Of a DNA stretch of 64,000 nucleotides, positions 1 through 8,593 are shown in pieces. The position numbers and the translations under genes were made by a program. Position 1 is the first letter of the stretch. Every line of letters starts with the position of its first letter. Origin of the DNA: Streptomyces sp. AC1-42W (GTDB taxonomy: Bacteria > Actinomycetota > Actinomycetes > Streptomycetales > Streptomycetaceae); the NCBI RefSeq assembly GCF_003248355.1, contig NZ_QKWY01000002.1:2046001-2110000 (forward strand). Direction: 5' to 3'. The notes beneath the pieces were generated by a model. It searched no databases. It was not told the origin of the DNA and saw only the letters and a list, made by a program, of their open reading frames with translations.

Positions 1-228
1 CCCCGCCGCCGTGTCGTCCGTGACGACCACCACATTCGCCACATCCGGGCAGGACAGCGCCGCCGCCACCGTGTCCCGGGCGAAGGCGAGGGCCAGCCGG
101 GGCCGCAACAGAGCCCCCGACGCGGGCGCCAGCCTGCTCTTGGCCCGCGCCAGCGGCTTCAGCGGGACGACCAGCGACCAGCGCCCGGCCGGGTCCGTGT
201 TCGTGGCGGTGCCTGACTCGTTACGCAT
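1..228 (-). CDS. cofC: 2-phospho-L-lactate guanylyltransferase (CofC), N-terminal part, cut by window edge
   Basis: The minus strand reads from an ATG at 228 without a stop to the window edge, giving 76 codons. The product begins with a short hydrophilic stretch followed by WSLVVPLKPLARAKSRLAP, the nucleotide-binding start of CofC-type guanylyltransferases, and later VVVVTDD. CofC activates 2-phospholactate (or phosphoenolpyruvate) with GTP in coenzyme F420 synthesis. The gene is divergent from plsC, which matches the usual Streptomyces neighbourhood. Only the first third is visible, so the catalytic region cannot be checked; a related MobA-like nucleotidyltransferase is the alternative. Confidence 0.8.
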   Translation of the reverse strand, partial: MRNESGTATNTDPAGRWSLVVPLKPLARAKSRLAPASGALLRPRLALAFARDTVAAALSCPDVANVVVVTDDTAAG

Positions 229-389
229 CGCCGCCTATTCTCGCCTGCCGGCGCCCCGGCCCGGAGGGGCGCCTGCCGAGGTGAGGCGTACGGTGTTCTC
301 GACAGAGCAGGGGCCTGGGGCGAGACTTGACCCTCGGTAGTCAGACAGAGATCAGCTCCACGATCCCGTTCACAGAGGAAGGTGTCCGA

Positions 390-1142
390 GTGTCCCGCCG
401 CAGAATCGGCTTCTGGTACCGCCTGGCGGCGGTCATCGCGAAACCGCCGCTGGTGGTTCTCTTCAAGCGCGACTGGCGGGGAATGGAACACATTCCGGCC
501 GACGGCGGATTCATCACCGCGGTCAACCACAACTCGTATCTGGACCCGCTCTCCTACGGGCACTTCCAGTACAACACCGGCCGCGTGCCCCGGTTCCTCG
601 CCAAGGCCGGCCTCTTCAAGGGCACCTTCGTCGGCACGATGCTGCGCGGCACCGGCCAGATCCCCGTCTACCGCGAGACCACCAACGCGCTGGACGCCTT
701 CCGGGCCGCCGTGAACGCCATCGAACACGGCGAGTGCGTCTCCTTCTACCCCGAGGGCACCCTCACCCGCGACCCCGACATGTGGCCCATGGCCGGCAAG
801 ACCGGCGCCGCCCGCGTCGCGTTGATGACCCGCGCCCCCGTCATCCCGGTCGCGCAGTGGGGCGCCAACGAGGCGATGCCGCCCTACGCCAAGGAGAAGA
901 AGCTGCGGCTGCTGCCCCGCAAGACCCTCCGGGTCAAGGCCGGGCCGCCCGTGGACCTCTCCCGGTTCTACGGCAAGGAGCCGACGCCCGAACTGCTCCG
1001 CGAGGCCACCGAGGTGATCATGCGCGCGATCACCGCGCAACTGGAGGAGATCCGGGGCGAGCAGGCGCCCGCCGAGCCCTACGATCACCGCAGGGCCCGT
1101 GCCGAACAGCGGCGCAGGGCCGAAGGAGAGGGACTCACGTGA
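390..1142 (+). CDS. plsC: 1-acyl-sn-glycerol-3-phosphate acyltransferase (PlsC family)
   Basis: 250 residues, about the family's usual length. It transfers a fatty acyl group to lysophosphatidic acid in membrane phospholipid synthesis. The acyltransferase motif NHNSYLD (His about 47, Asp about 52) and the glycerophosphate-binding motif FYPEGT (about 119-124) are both intact. The C-terminus is a charged Arg-rich tail. I chose GTG 390 because GAGGAAGG lies 7 nt upstream; an in-frame start at 327 would add 21 residues unlike the family. The stop overlaps the gpsA start (GTGA), so the two phospholipid-precursor genes are translationally coupled. A TTGACC box at 327 could serve as a -35 element, but I see no good -10 partner. 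Confidence 0.9.
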   Translation: MSRRRIGFWYRLAAVIAKPPLVVLFKRDWRGMEHIPADGGFITAVNHNSYLDPLSYGHFQYNTGRVPRFLAKAGLFKGTFVGTMLRGTGQIPVYRETTNALDAFRAAVNAIEHGECVSFYPEGTLTRDPDMWPMAGKTGAARVALMTRAPVIPVAQWGANEAMPPYAKEKKLRLLPRKTLRVKAGPPVDLSRFYGKEPTPELLREATEVIMRAITAQLEEIRGEQAPAEPYDHRRARAEQRRRAEGEGLT

Positions 1143-2149
1143 CACACCCCGTGAAGGCCGCCGTCTTCGGAACCGGCTCCTGGGGCACGGCCTTCGCCAT
1201 GGTCCTCGCGGACGCCGGCTGCGAGGTGACGCTCTGGGGCCGCCGGGCCGAGATCGCCGAGGCGGTCAACACCACCCGCACCAACCCCGACTACCTGCCG
1301 GGCATCGAGCTGCCCGCAGCGGTCCGGGCCACCACCGACGCCGCCGACGCGCTGCGCGGCGCCGACTTCGCGGTCCTCGCCGTGCCCTCCCAGACGCTGC
1401 GCGCCAACCTCGGCGACTGGACTCCGTACCTGGAGCCGCAGACGGTGCTGGTCTCCCTGATGAAGGGCGTCGAAGTCGGCACCGCCAAGCGGATGAGCGA
1501 GGTCATCGAGGACGTCACCGGGGTCGGCGCCGACCGCGTCGCCGTCATCAGCGGGCCCAACCTCGCCAAGGAGATCGCCGAACGGCGCCCCACCACGACC
1601 GTCGTCGCCTGCCGGGACGAGTCCGTCGCCCGCCGCCTCCAGGCCGCCTGCCACACCCCCTACTTCCGCCCGTACACCAGCACCGACGTCGTCGGCTGCG
1701 AACTCGGCGGAGCCGTCAAGAACGTCATCGGGCTCGCCGTCGGCATCGCGGACGGCATGGGCCTCGGCGACAACGCCAAGGGCTCGCTCATCACCCGCGG
1801 CCTCGCGGAGACGATCCGGCTGGGCGAGGCCATGGGCGCCGACCCGCTGACCTTCTCCGGACTCGCCGGTCTCGGCGACCTCGTGGCCACCTGCTCCTCG
1901 CCGCTCTCCCGCAACCACACCTTCGGCACCAACCTCGGCCGCGGCATGACGCTCCAGGAGACCATCGCCGTCACCAAGCAGACCGCCGAGGGCGTCAAGT
2001 CCTGTCAGTCGGTGCTCGACCTGGCCCGCAGGCACGGCGTGGAGATGCCGCTCACGGAGACCGTCACCGGCATCGTCCACGAGGGCAAACCCCCGATGGT
2101 CGCCCTCAAGGAGCTGATGTCGCGCAGCGCGAAGGCCGAACGGCACTGA
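1139..2149 (+). CDS. gpsA: NAD(P)-dependent glycerol-3-phosphate dehydrogenase
   Basis: 336 residues. It reduces dihydroxyacetone phosphate to sn-glycerol-3-phosphate, the backbone for PlsC next door. The N-terminal Rossmann motif FGTGSWGTA (about residues 9-17) binds NAD(P)H. The conserved ISGPNLAKEIA segment, the catalytic lysine in GGAVKNVIGLAVGI and the SGLAGLGDLVATC region are all present, and the length is normal. GTG 1139 overlaps the plsC stop by 4 nt and is preceded by AAGGAGAGGG, so it is preferred over the long in-frame upstream extension, which is antisense-like sequence inside plsC. Confidence 0.95.
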   Translation: MTHPVKAAVFGTGSWGTAFAMVLADAGCEVTLWGRRAEIAEAVNTTRTNPDYLPGIELPAAVRATTDAADALRGADFAVLAVPSQTLRANLGDWTPYLEPQTVLVSLMKGVEVGTAKRMSEVIEDVTGVGADRVAVISGPNLAKEIAERRPTTTVVACRDESVARRLQAACHTPYFRPYTSTDVVGCELGGAVKNVIGLAVGIADGMGLGDNAKGSLITRGLAETIRLGEAMGADPLTFSGLAGLGDLVATCSSPLSRNHTFGTNLGRGMTLQETIAVTKQTAEGVKSCQSVLDLARRHGVEMPLTETVTGIVHEGKPPMVALKELMSRSAKAERH

Positions 2150-2194
2150 GCCACCGGGCCGCCCCCGCTCACCCGCCGGGCGGCCCGCGCCGCG

Positions 2195-2223
2195 CTGACG
2201 CGACCGGTACCAGCAGGTACGCT
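2195..2223 (+). promoter_or_regulatory. Candidate sigma70-type promoter of ddl giving a leaderless or nearly leaderless mRNA
   Basis: CTGACG at 2195-2200 and TACGCT at 2218-2223 are separated by 17 nt, close to the Streptomyces HrdB consensus. The -10 box ends 9 nt before the ATG of ddl, and no ribosome-binding site lies between, so transcription would begin at or within about 3 nt of the start codon. This is inference from spacing only. Confidence 0.5.
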
Positions 2224-2232
2224 CAACGCGAT

Positions 2233-3390
2233 ATGAGCAGCGAGAACCTCCCCCAGAGCACGGAGCACCAGCTCCGCAAGCCGCGTGTGGCCGTCGTGTT
2301 CGGCGGCCGCAGCTCCGAACACGGCATTTCGGTGGTCACGGCCGGCGCCGTCCTCGGCGCCATCGACCGGACCAAGTACGACGTCCTGCCGATCGGCATC
2401 ACCACGGACGGCCGCTGGGCGCTCACCGCCGACGAACCCGCGCGCATGGCCATCGCCGACCGGCGGATGCCGGACGTGGCCCAACTGGCCGAATCCGACG
2501 AGGGCGGCGTCGTGCTCTCCGTCGACCCCGGCAGCCGCGAAGTGGTCTACACCGAGCCCGGCGCGGTGCCCAAGGCCCTCGGCGAGGTCGACGTCGTCTT
2601 CCCCGTCCTGCACGGCCCGTACGGCGAGGACGGCACCCTCCAGGGACTCCTGGAACTGTCCGGCGTGCCGTACGTGGGCGCCGGTGTCCTCGCCTCCGCG
2701 GTCGGCCAGGACAAGGAGTACATGAAGCGGGTCTTCACCTCCTTCGGCCTCCCGGTCGGCCCCTATCTGGTCGTCCGCCCCCGCGAGTGGGACAACGACC
2801 CCGCCGCCGCCCGCGCGCGCATCACCGGCTTCGCCGCCGAACACGGCTGGCCCCTCTTCATCAAGCCCGCCCGCGCCGGCTCCTCCATCGGCATCACCAA
2901 GGTGGACGACGCCTCCGGCCTGGACGCGGCCATCGAGGAGGCCCGCCGCCACGACCCCAAGTTCCTCGTGGAGTCGCTGCTGCGGGGCCGCGAGATCGAG
3001 TGCGGCGTGCTGGAGTTCGAGGACGGGCCGCGCGCCAGCGTGCCGGCCGAGATCCCGCCCGTCACCGCGCACGACTTCTACGACTTCGAGGCCAAGTACA
3101 TCGACGCCGCCTCCGGGATCGTGCCGGCGCCGCTCACCGACGAGCAGACCGCCGAGGTCCAGCGGCTCGCCATCGATGCGTTCGACGCCTGCTCCTGCGA
3201 GGGCCTGGTGCGCGCCGACTTCTTCCTCACCGAGGACGGCACCTTCGTCATCAACGAGATCAACACCCTGCCGGGCTTCACCCCGATCTCCATGTACCCG
3301 CGCATGTGGCAGGAGAGCGGCGTGGACTACCAGCAACTGGTGGACCGGCTCATCCAGGCCGCGCTCACCCGGCCGACCGGACTGCGCTGA
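2233..3390 (+). CDS. ddl: D-alanine--D-alanine ligase
   Basis: 385 residues. It joins two D-alanines using ATP for the peptidoglycan pentapeptide. The N-domain motif VVFGGRSSEHGISV begins near residue 19. VLHGPYGEDGTLQGLLEL and the ATP-grasp core (LFIKPARAGSSIGI) follow, with the metal- and ADP-binding end INEINTLPGFT near residue 346. The usual family length is 310-380, so the protein is complete. ATG 2233 has no Shine-Dalgarno sequence but sits 9 nt after a good -10 box. The gene is followed by a bidirectional hairpin and then the convergent DUF3515 gene. Confidence 0.95.
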   Translation: MSSENLPQSTEHQLRKPRVAVVFGGRSSEHGISVVTAGAVLGAIDRTKYDVLPIGITTDGRWALTADEPARMAIADRRMPDVAQLAESDEGGVVLSVDPGSREVVYTEPGAVPKALGEVDVVFPVLHGPYGEDGTLQGLLELSGVPYVGAGVLASAVGQDKEYMKRVFTSFGLPVGPYLVVRPREWDNDPAAARARITGFAAEHGWPLFIKPARAGSSIGITKVDDASGLDAAIEEARRHDPKFLVESLLRGREIECGVLEFEDGPRASVPAEIPPVTAHDFYDFEAKYIDAASGIVPAPLTDEQTAEVQRLAIDAFDACSCEGLVRADFFLTEDGTFVINEINTLPGFTPISMYPRMWQESGVDYQQLVDRLIQAALTRPTGLR

Positions 3391-3408
3391 GCCACCGCAC
3401 ACGGCGAA

Positions 3409-3440
3409 GGGCGGGCGCTCCCCGCAAGGAGCGCCCGCCC
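3409..3440. terminator. Bidirectional intrinsic terminator between ddl and the DUF3515 gene
   Basis: A perfect 13-bp GC-rich inverted repeat (3409-3421 with 3428-3440) encloses a 6-nt loop CCGCAA. It lies in the gap between two convergent genes. There is no long T-run, which is common for Streptomyces terminators. Confidence 0.75.
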
Positions 3441-3472
3441 TCGAACCGGTTCGGCACCGGTCCGGCACCGAC

Positions 3473-3961
3473 TCACAGCCGGTTCGGCACCGTCTTCTCC
3501 ACCGCGGGGGCGAGAGCCGCGAGCGGGGTCGTGTCGTGCGCGTACGCCTGTGAGAGCGACACCTCGACGTACGTCACGCGCAGCGTGGTCGTCAGCCGGG
3601 GGCCGTCGTCCTCGCGCTGCTCCAGCATCCAGTTCACCCCGTTCGCGGTGATCCCCTTGGACTGGTCGTCGTCCATCCGGGCGGGACGCTCCACGCCGCA
3701 GCGCAGTACGATCGCCCCGTCCCCCCACCCGGCGGTCAGCGCCGAACCGGGCTCGGGGTCGTTCCGCTCCAGCCCGGCGACGGAATCCGGCAGCTCCCTG
3801 TCCAGCGCGCGGCAGTAGGCTGCGGCTTCCGAGGACGGGGTGGGCACCGTGACCGACGCCGCCGCGTCCCCCGGTGAGCAGCCCGCCGCCGCGAGCAGCA
3901 GCAGGGCGGCGCAGGGACCGTGGAGCACGGGGCGGAGGAGCCGGCGGCTGGAGTACGTCAC
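3473..3961 (-). CDS. DUF3515-type lipoprotein
   Basis: 162 residues from a GTG at 3961. The N-terminus is Arg-rich, then hydrophobic (ALLLLAAAG), then Cys in LLAAAGC, a lipobox with Ala/Gly before the cysteine, so the mature protein is probably lipid-anchored outside the membrane. The rest resembles the actinobacterial DUF3515 family: YCRALDRELP, WGDGAIVLRCG and GVNWM. The function is unknown to me. It is convergent with ddl. A -10-like TACGCT (minus strand, 3973-3968) ends 6 nt before the start codon, so the mRNA may be leaderless. Confidence 0.8.
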   Translation of the reverse strand: MTYSSRRLLRPVLHGPCAALLLLAAAGCSPGDAAASVTVPTPSSEAAAYCRALDRELPDSVAGLERNDPEPGSALTAGWGDGAIVLRCGVERPARMDDDQSKGITANGVNWMLEQREDDGPRLTTTLRVTYVEVSLSQAYAHDTTPLAALAPAVEKTVPNRL

Positions 3962-3967
3962 CGGCCC

Positions 3968-3973
3968 AGCGTA
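3968..3973 (-). promoter_or_regulatory. -10 box of the DUF3515 gene, leaderless spacing
   Basis: TACGCT on the minus strand is followed by 6 nt (GGGCCG) and then the GTG start. No convincing -35 box is visible, so the call rests on the -10 match and its position. Confidence 0.35.
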
Positions 3974-3981
3974 GACGGGGG

Positions 3982-4215
3982 CTAGAGGTGCACGACCGGG
4001 CAGGTCAGGGTTCTGGTGATGCCGTCCACTTGCTGGACCCGCGCCACCACCATGCGTCCGAGTTCGTCCACCGTTTCGGCCCGGGCGCGCACGATCACGT
4101 CGTACGGACCTGTGACGTCTTCTGCCTGAATCACTCCCGGGAGTTCGGAGATGGTCGCGGCGACGGTCGACGCCTTGCCCACCTCGGTCTGAATGAGGAT
4201 GTACGCCTGTACCAC
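3982..4215 (-). CDS. Lrp/AsnC ligand-binding (RAM/ACT-like) domain protein
   Basis: 77 residues, the length of a stand-alone RAM domain without a helix-turn-helix. The pattern VQAYILIQTEVGK, GPYDVIVRAR and VDGITRTLTCPVVHL is typical of AsnC-type effector-binding domains, which form a beta-alpha-beta-beta-alpha-beta fold and bind amino acids. It cannot bind DNA alone. The GTG at 4215 is preceded by GGAGG (plus coordinates 4220-4224). It is divergent from thiL across a 240-nt gap. Such stand-alone domains may act as amino-acid sensors, but no partner can be named from the sequence. Confidence 0.8.
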   Translation of the reverse strand: MVQAYILIQTEVGKASTVAATISELPGVIQAEDVTGPYDVIVRARAETVDELGRMVVARVQQVDGITRTLTCPVVHL

Positions 4216-4455
4216 GGAACCTCCAGGACGGCCACGAGGATCATGTGGGGGAAAGGGACGCCACGTTATCGCGTCGCCGCGCGCAGCGGGGAGACCCACG
4301 GGCCGGATGACGTCATCAGCGTGGCGTACAGAACGCACAAGTTGACGTAACTCTTGACAGTACCGACAGCAGAGACGGCACGCGACCGCGAGTGGGGCGG
4401 CGCGCACGGGGGACAGGCCGGAGCGTCCGGCCCGACAGATGAGAGGTGACACTCG

Positions 4456-5427
4456 GTGAAGGCAACCGTGGGCGAGTTGGGGGAGTTCGGGCTCATCAGA
4501 GAGCTCACGTCCCGGCTCACCACCACTCCGGCGGTCCGGCTCGGGCCGGGCGACGACGCCGCGGTCGTGACCGCCCCCGACCGCAGGGTCGTGGCCAGCA
4601 CGGACATCCTGCTGGAGGGACGGCACTTCCGGCGCGACTGGTCCACCGCCTACGACGTCGGCCGCAAGGCCGCCGCGCAGAACCTCGCCGACATCGCCGC
4701 CATGGGCGCCGTGCCGACCGCACTGCTCCTCGGCCTCGTCGTCCCCGCCGAACTCCCGGTCACCTGGGCCGGGGAGCTGATGGACGGGCTGCGCGACGAG
4801 TGCCAGGTCGCGGGCGCGGCCGTGGTCGGCGGTGACGTCGTACGCGGTGACACCATCACCGTCTCGATCACCGCGCTCGGCGACCTGCGCAACCACGAAC
4901 CCGTCACCAGGGCCGGTGCCCAGCCCGGGGACGTCGTCGCCGTCACCGGCTGGCTCGGCTGGTCCGCCGCCGGATACGCCGTGCTCTCCCGCGGCTTCCG
5001 CTCGCCGCGCGCCTTCGTCGAGGCCCACCGCCGCCCCGAACCGCCGTACCACGCGGGCCCGGCCGCCGCCGGGCTCGGCGCCACCGCCATGATCGACGTC
5101 AGCGACGGGCTCGTCGCCGACCTCGGGCACATCGCCGAGGCCAGCAAGGTCCGCATCGACCTGCGCTCCGGGCTCATCGACGTCCCGTCCCAGATGTCGG
5201 ACATCGGGCAGGCCGTCGGCGTGGACCCGCTGCAGTGGGTGCTCACCGGGGGAGAGGACCACGCGATCGTCGCGACCTTCCCGCCCGACGTGAAGCTGCC
5301 GGCCCGCTGGAAGGTCATCGGCGAGGTCCTCAACCCGTCCGCGCTGCCCCAGGTGACGGTCGACGGGGCGCCCTGGACCAGCAAGAACGGCTGGGACCAC
5401 TTCGGCGACATCGAGGACGCCCAGTAG
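4456..5427 (+). CDS. thiL: Thiamine-monophosphate kinase
   Basis: 323 residues, normal length. It phosphorylates thiamine monophosphate to the active cofactor thiamine diphosphate with ATP. The PurM-like motifs are present: LGPGDDAAV near residues 30-38, STDILLEGRHF, AAQNLADIAAMGA, VVGGDVV and MIDVSDGLVADLGHI. GTG 4456 follows GAGAGGTGA. The upstream gap contains TTGACG (4342) and TTGACA (4354), possible -35 boxes, without a clear -10 partner. It is followed closely by thiD, so thiamine genes are paired here, but no TPP riboswitch precedes them. Confidence 0.95.
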   Translation: MKATVGELGEFGLIRELTSRLTTTPAVRLGPGDDAAVVTAPDRRVVASTDILLEGRHFRRDWSTAYDVGRKAAAQNLADIAAMGAVPTALLLGLVVPAELPVTWAGELMDGLRDECQVAGAAVVGGDVVRGDTITVSITALGDLRNHEPVTRAGAQPGDVVAVTGWLGWSAAGYAVLSRGFRSPRAFVEAHRRPEPPYHAGPAAAGLGATAMIDVSDGLVADLGHIAEASKVRIDLRSGLIDVPSQMSDIGQAVGVDPLQWVLTGGEDHAIVATFPPDVKLPARWKVIGEVLNPSALPQVTVDGAPWTSKNGWDHFGDIEDAQ

Positions 5428-5433
5428 GCCCAG

Positions 5434-5439
5434 TAGATT
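5434..5439 (+). promoter_or_regulatory. -10 box upstream of thiD, leaderless spacing
   Basis: TAGATT lies just after the thiL stop and is followed by 7 nt before ATG 5447. This supports ATG 5447 as the thiD start and an additional leaderless transcript. The -35 region (TCGAGG at 5411) is weak. Confidence 0.35.
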
Positions 5440-5446
5440 GCGGCGC

Positions 5447-6256
5447 ATGCCGATCATCACACCCGTACCGCCCCGTGTGCTCACCGTCGCCGGTTCCGAC
5501 TCCGGCGGCGGTGCGGGCATCCAGGCCGACCTCAAGACCATGCTCGCGCTCCGCACCCACGGAATGAGCGTGCTGACCGCCGTCACCGCGCAGAACTCCC
5601 TCGGCGTCCAGGGCGCCTGGGAACTGCCCGCCGACGCGGTCCGCGCCCAGTACCGCAGCGTCGTCTCCGACATCGGCGTGGACGCGGTCAAGACCGGGAT
5701 GCTGGCCACCGCGACCCTCGTCGAGACCGTCGCGGAACTGCTCGCCGAAACCGCCGCCCCCGTCGTCGTGGACCCGGTCGGCGTCTCCAAGCACGGCGAC
5801 CCGCTCCTCGCCGCCGACGCCCTCGCCTCGGTCCGGACGAAGCTGCTGCCCGTCGCCACCGTGGCCACCCCCAACCTGGACGAGGTGACGCAGCTCACCG
5901 GGATCACCGTCACCGACGAGGCCGGGATGCGCCGGGCCGCCGGCGCGCTGCTCGGCTACGGGCCCCGCTGGGTCGTCGTCAAGGGCGGCCATCTGCCCGG
6001 CGACCCCGTGGACCTGCTCACCGACGGCAGCGAGGAGCACTGGCTGCGCGCCCGGCGCCACGACAACCGGCACACCCACGGCACCGGCTGCACCCTCGCC
6101 TCCGCCATCGCCTGCCACCTGGCGCGGGGCGCCGAGGTGCCGGCGGCGGTCCGGGCCGCGAAGGAGTACGTCACCGGGGCGATCGAGGCGGGCTTCCCGC
6201 TCGGCGCCGGCATCGGCCCGGTCCGCCACGGCTGGCGGCTGCGCGAGGCGGACTGA
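5447..6256 (+). CDS. thiD: Hydroxymethylpyrimidine / phosphomethylpyrimidine kinase
   Basis: 269 residues. It phosphorylates HMP and HMP-P, supplying the pyrimidine half of thiamine. The ribokinase-fold motifs are TVAGSDSGGGAGIQADLKT near the N-terminus, DPVGVSKHGDPLL, PNLDEVTQLTG and the anion-hole HTHGTGCTLASAIA near the C-terminus. ATG 5447 matches the usual family start; a TTG at 5438 would add three residues. It is 19 nt downstream of thiL and ends before a strong bidirectional terminator shared with rpmB. Confidence 0.93.
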   Translation: MPIITPVPPRVLTVAGSDSGGGAGIQADLKTMLALRTHGMSVLTAVTAQNSLGVQGAWELPADAVRAQYRSVVSDIGVDAVKTGMLATATLVETVAELLAETAAPVVVDPVGVSKHGDPLLAADALASVRTKLLPVATVATPNLDEVTQLTGITVTDEAGMRRAAGALLGYGPRWVVVKGGHLPGDPVDLLTDGSEEHWLRARRHDNRHTHGTGCTLASAIACHLARGAEVPAAVRAAKEYVTGAIEAGFPLGAGIGPVRHGWRLREAD

Positions 6257-6317
6257 CCCGGCGGGCCCGGCCACCGGGACGCGACCACCCGGGGCGCGGG
6301 CCCGTATGCGCACAGCA

Positions 6318-6349
6318 AAAAGCCGGTCCACCGAGATGGACCGGCTTTT
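6318..6349. terminator. Bidirectional intrinsic terminator between thiD and rpmB
   Basis: A perfect 13-bp inverted repeat (6318-6330 with 6337-6349) has a 6-nt loop. A-runs on the left and T-runs on the right give U-tails in both directions. It is the clearest terminator in the window and serves the two convergent genes. Confidence 0.9.
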
Positions 6350-6384
6350 CGGGCAACCGGTAGGGCTGCGCTACGACGGGAACG

Positions 6385-6570
6385 TCAGCGCGCGACCTTG
6401 CCGGCCTTGATGCACGAGGTGCAGACGTTGAGCCGCTTCGGCGTCCGACCGACCACGGCACGCACGCGCTGGATGTTGGGGTTCCAGCGACGGGACGTAC
6501 GGCGGTGCGAGTGCGAAATACTGTTGCCGAAGCTCGGCCCCTTGCCGCAAACGTCGCAGTTGGCAGCCAC
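6385..6570 (-). CDS. rpmB: 50S ribosomal protein L28
   Basis: 61 residues. It is the large-subunit protein L28. Two cysteine pairs (CDVCGKG near the N-terminus and CTSC near the C-terminus) make this the zinc-binding C+ form. HRRTSRRWNPNIQ is the family core. The start is GTG at 6570 with TTTGGAGTG upstream. In streptomycetes zinc-free L28 copies can replace the C+ form under zinc starvation; the paralogue is not in this window. Confidence 0.95.
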   Translation of the reverse strand: MAANCDVCGKGPSFGNSISHSHRRTSRRWNPNIQRVRAVVGRTPKRLNVCTSCIKAGKVAR

Positions 6571-6852
6571 GGGTCACTCCAAAGACTTCAGATGCACTTA
6601 CAGTGAATTCCGGTACGCCGGATTCAAGGACTGAAGCGACGGTACCGGGGGAATGTCCCGACTTTCGTCGGGCAACCGAAGCAGCATACAACGCCTGCTC
6701 CGGAGATACGAAACTACCATGGGTTCCACCGCCGCCCTCCCCGCCCCCGGACCGGCCCACCCGCCGGCCGGGACTAATCTGCGGGGCGGACAGCCGCCCC
6801 TTCCCCCGCTCACGAGCCCCGTCCCGAGCCCCCGTTCCGAGGAGGACCCGAG

Positions 6853-8508
6853 GTGCCGCAGACCGCCGACGAACCGGATGCCGTCGCGGTACGGACCTGG
6901 TGCTCCCTGGCCCTGGAGGCCCTCGGCCGGGAGCGGGAGGCGATCGACGCGATCAACGTCTACCCCGTCGCCGACGGGGACACCGGCACCAACCTCTACC
7001 TGACCGTGGAATCCGCGGCGGCGGCCGTCGAAGCGGTCTTCGCCGCCCACGAGACCGGCGGCACCTCGGTGCCCTCCGCGGCGGACGCGGTACGCGCCAT
7101 GGCCCACGGCGCCCTCATCGGCGCCCGCGGCAACTCCGGCACGATCCTCGCCCAGCTCCTGCGCGGCATGGCCGGCGTCCTCGCGGAGGGCACCGGCGGC
7201 GACCGGATGCGCCTGGCGCTCGACCGGGCCGCCGTCTGGGCCCGCGAGGCCGTCGCCCACCCCGTCGAGGGCACCGTCCTGACCGTCGCGGACCGGGCCG
7301 CGGCCGCCGCCGGACGCGCGGCACCCGGCGCGGACACCGCCCAGGTGGCCCGCGCCGCCTACGAGGGCGCCCGCACCGCCCTGGACGCCACCCCCGGACA
7401 GCTCCCCGCCCTCGCCAGGGCCGGCGTCGTCGACGCGGGCGGCCGCGGCCTGGTCACCCTGCTCGGCGCACTCGTCGAAGCCGTCTCCGGGCACGCCCCG
7501 CACCACCCGTACCGCGACCCCGCCCCCTTCGTCCCGCGGCACACCGGCGACGCCGAGGCGGAGCACGACGGCACGTGCCCGGCGGCCGAAGCGACCGGGG
7601 GCGGCCCCGCCTTCGAGGTCATCTACCTGCTGGAAGCCGGCGACGAGGCCGTGGACCGGCTGCGCCGCCGGCTGGACGCCCTCGGCGACTCCCTCGTCGT
7701 GGTCGGCGGCGACGGCCTCTGGAACGTCCACGTCCATGTGGACGACGCGGGCGCCGCGGTGGAGGCCGGCGTCGAGGCCGGCCGCCCGTACCGCATCCGG
7801 ATCACCCACTTCGCCGCCGACCGCAGCCACGCCCGCCCCGAACCCGCCCGCCGCGCCGTCGTCGTGGTCGTCCCCGGCGACGGACTGGTCGGCCTGTGCC
7901 GCGAGGCCGGCGCCACCACCGTGCTCGCCCGCCCCGGCGAACCCCCCGCCAGCGGCGAACTCGCCGACGCGATCCGCCGCGCCCACGCCCGCGAGGTGGT
8001 CCTGCTCCCCAACGACGGGGAGCTGCGCCACACCGCCGCCGCCGCGGCCGAACAGGCCAGGGCCCACGGCGTCCGGGTCGCCGTCATCCCCACCCGCGCC
8101 GCCGTCCAGGGCATCGCCGCGCTGGCCGTCCACGAACCGGGCCGCGGCTTCGACGAGGACGTGGTCGCCATGACCTCGGCGGCCGGCGCCACCCGCTACG
8201 CCGAACTCGCCGTCGCCGAACGGCAGTCCTGGACCACGGCGGGCATCTGCCAGGCCGGCGACATCCTCGGCCTCATCGACGGCGACGTGGCCGTCATCGG
8301 CCAGGACGTCCCCGGCACCGCCCGTAAGGTGCTCGACCGGATGCTCGCCTCCGGCGGCGAACTGGTCACCCTGGTCCTCGGCGAGAACACCCCGCCCACC
8401 CTCGCCGACACCCTGGAACAGCACGTCCGCGAGGGCCACCTCGCGGTGGACACGACGATCTACCACGGCGGCCGCCAGACCGCCCCGCTGCTCATCGGCG
8501 TGGAGTAG
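6853..8508 (+). CDS. DAK2-domain protein, FakA-like fatty-acid kinase subunit
   Basis: 551 residues. The N-terminal DhaL/DAK2 domain carries NVYPVADGDTGTNLYLT (about residues 36-52), with the aspartates that bind Mg-ADP, and HGALIGARGNSGTILAQLLRG. The C-terminal half has the LPNDGELRHTAAAAAEQA pattern found in FakA-type proteins. FakA phosphorylates fatty acids held by FakB proteins; whether this protein does so here is inferred. GTG 6853 follows AGGAGG (6841-6846). It lies directly upstream of recG in the same direction, an arrangement common in Gram-positive bacteria. Confidence 0.85.
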   Translation: MPQTADEPDAVAVRTWCSLALEALGREREAIDAINVYPVADGDTGTNLYLTVESAAAAVEAVFAAHETGGTSVPSAADAVRAMAHGALIGARGNSGTILAQLLRGMAGVLAEGTGGDRMRLALDRAAVWAREAVAHPVEGTVLTVADRAAAAAGRAAPGADTAQVARAAYEGARTALDATPGQLPALARAGVVDAGGRGLVTLLGALVEAVSGHAPHHPYRDPAPFVPRHTGDAEAEHDGTCPAAEATGGGPAFEVIYLLEAGDEAVDRLRRRLDALGDSLVVVGGDGLWNVHVHVDDAGAAVEAGVEAGRPYRIRITHFAADRSHARPEPARRAVVVVVPGDGLVGLCREAGATTVLARPGEPPASGELADAIRRAHAREVVLLPNDGELRHTAAAAAEQARAHGVRVAVIPTRAAVQGIAALAVHEPGRGFDEDVVAMTSAAGATRYAELAVAERQSWTTAGICQAGDILGLIDGDVAVIGQDVPGTARKVLDRMLASGGELVTLVLGENTPPTLADTLEQHVREGHLAVDTTIYHGGRQTAPLLIGVE

Positions 8509-8593
8509 CCCGCTCATCGGCGCGGAGCGGCTTTCCGGCGGTCCGGCGCCACCCTGCGGCCGACTGTCACTGCCGTGGTGTGCAATGGAACGC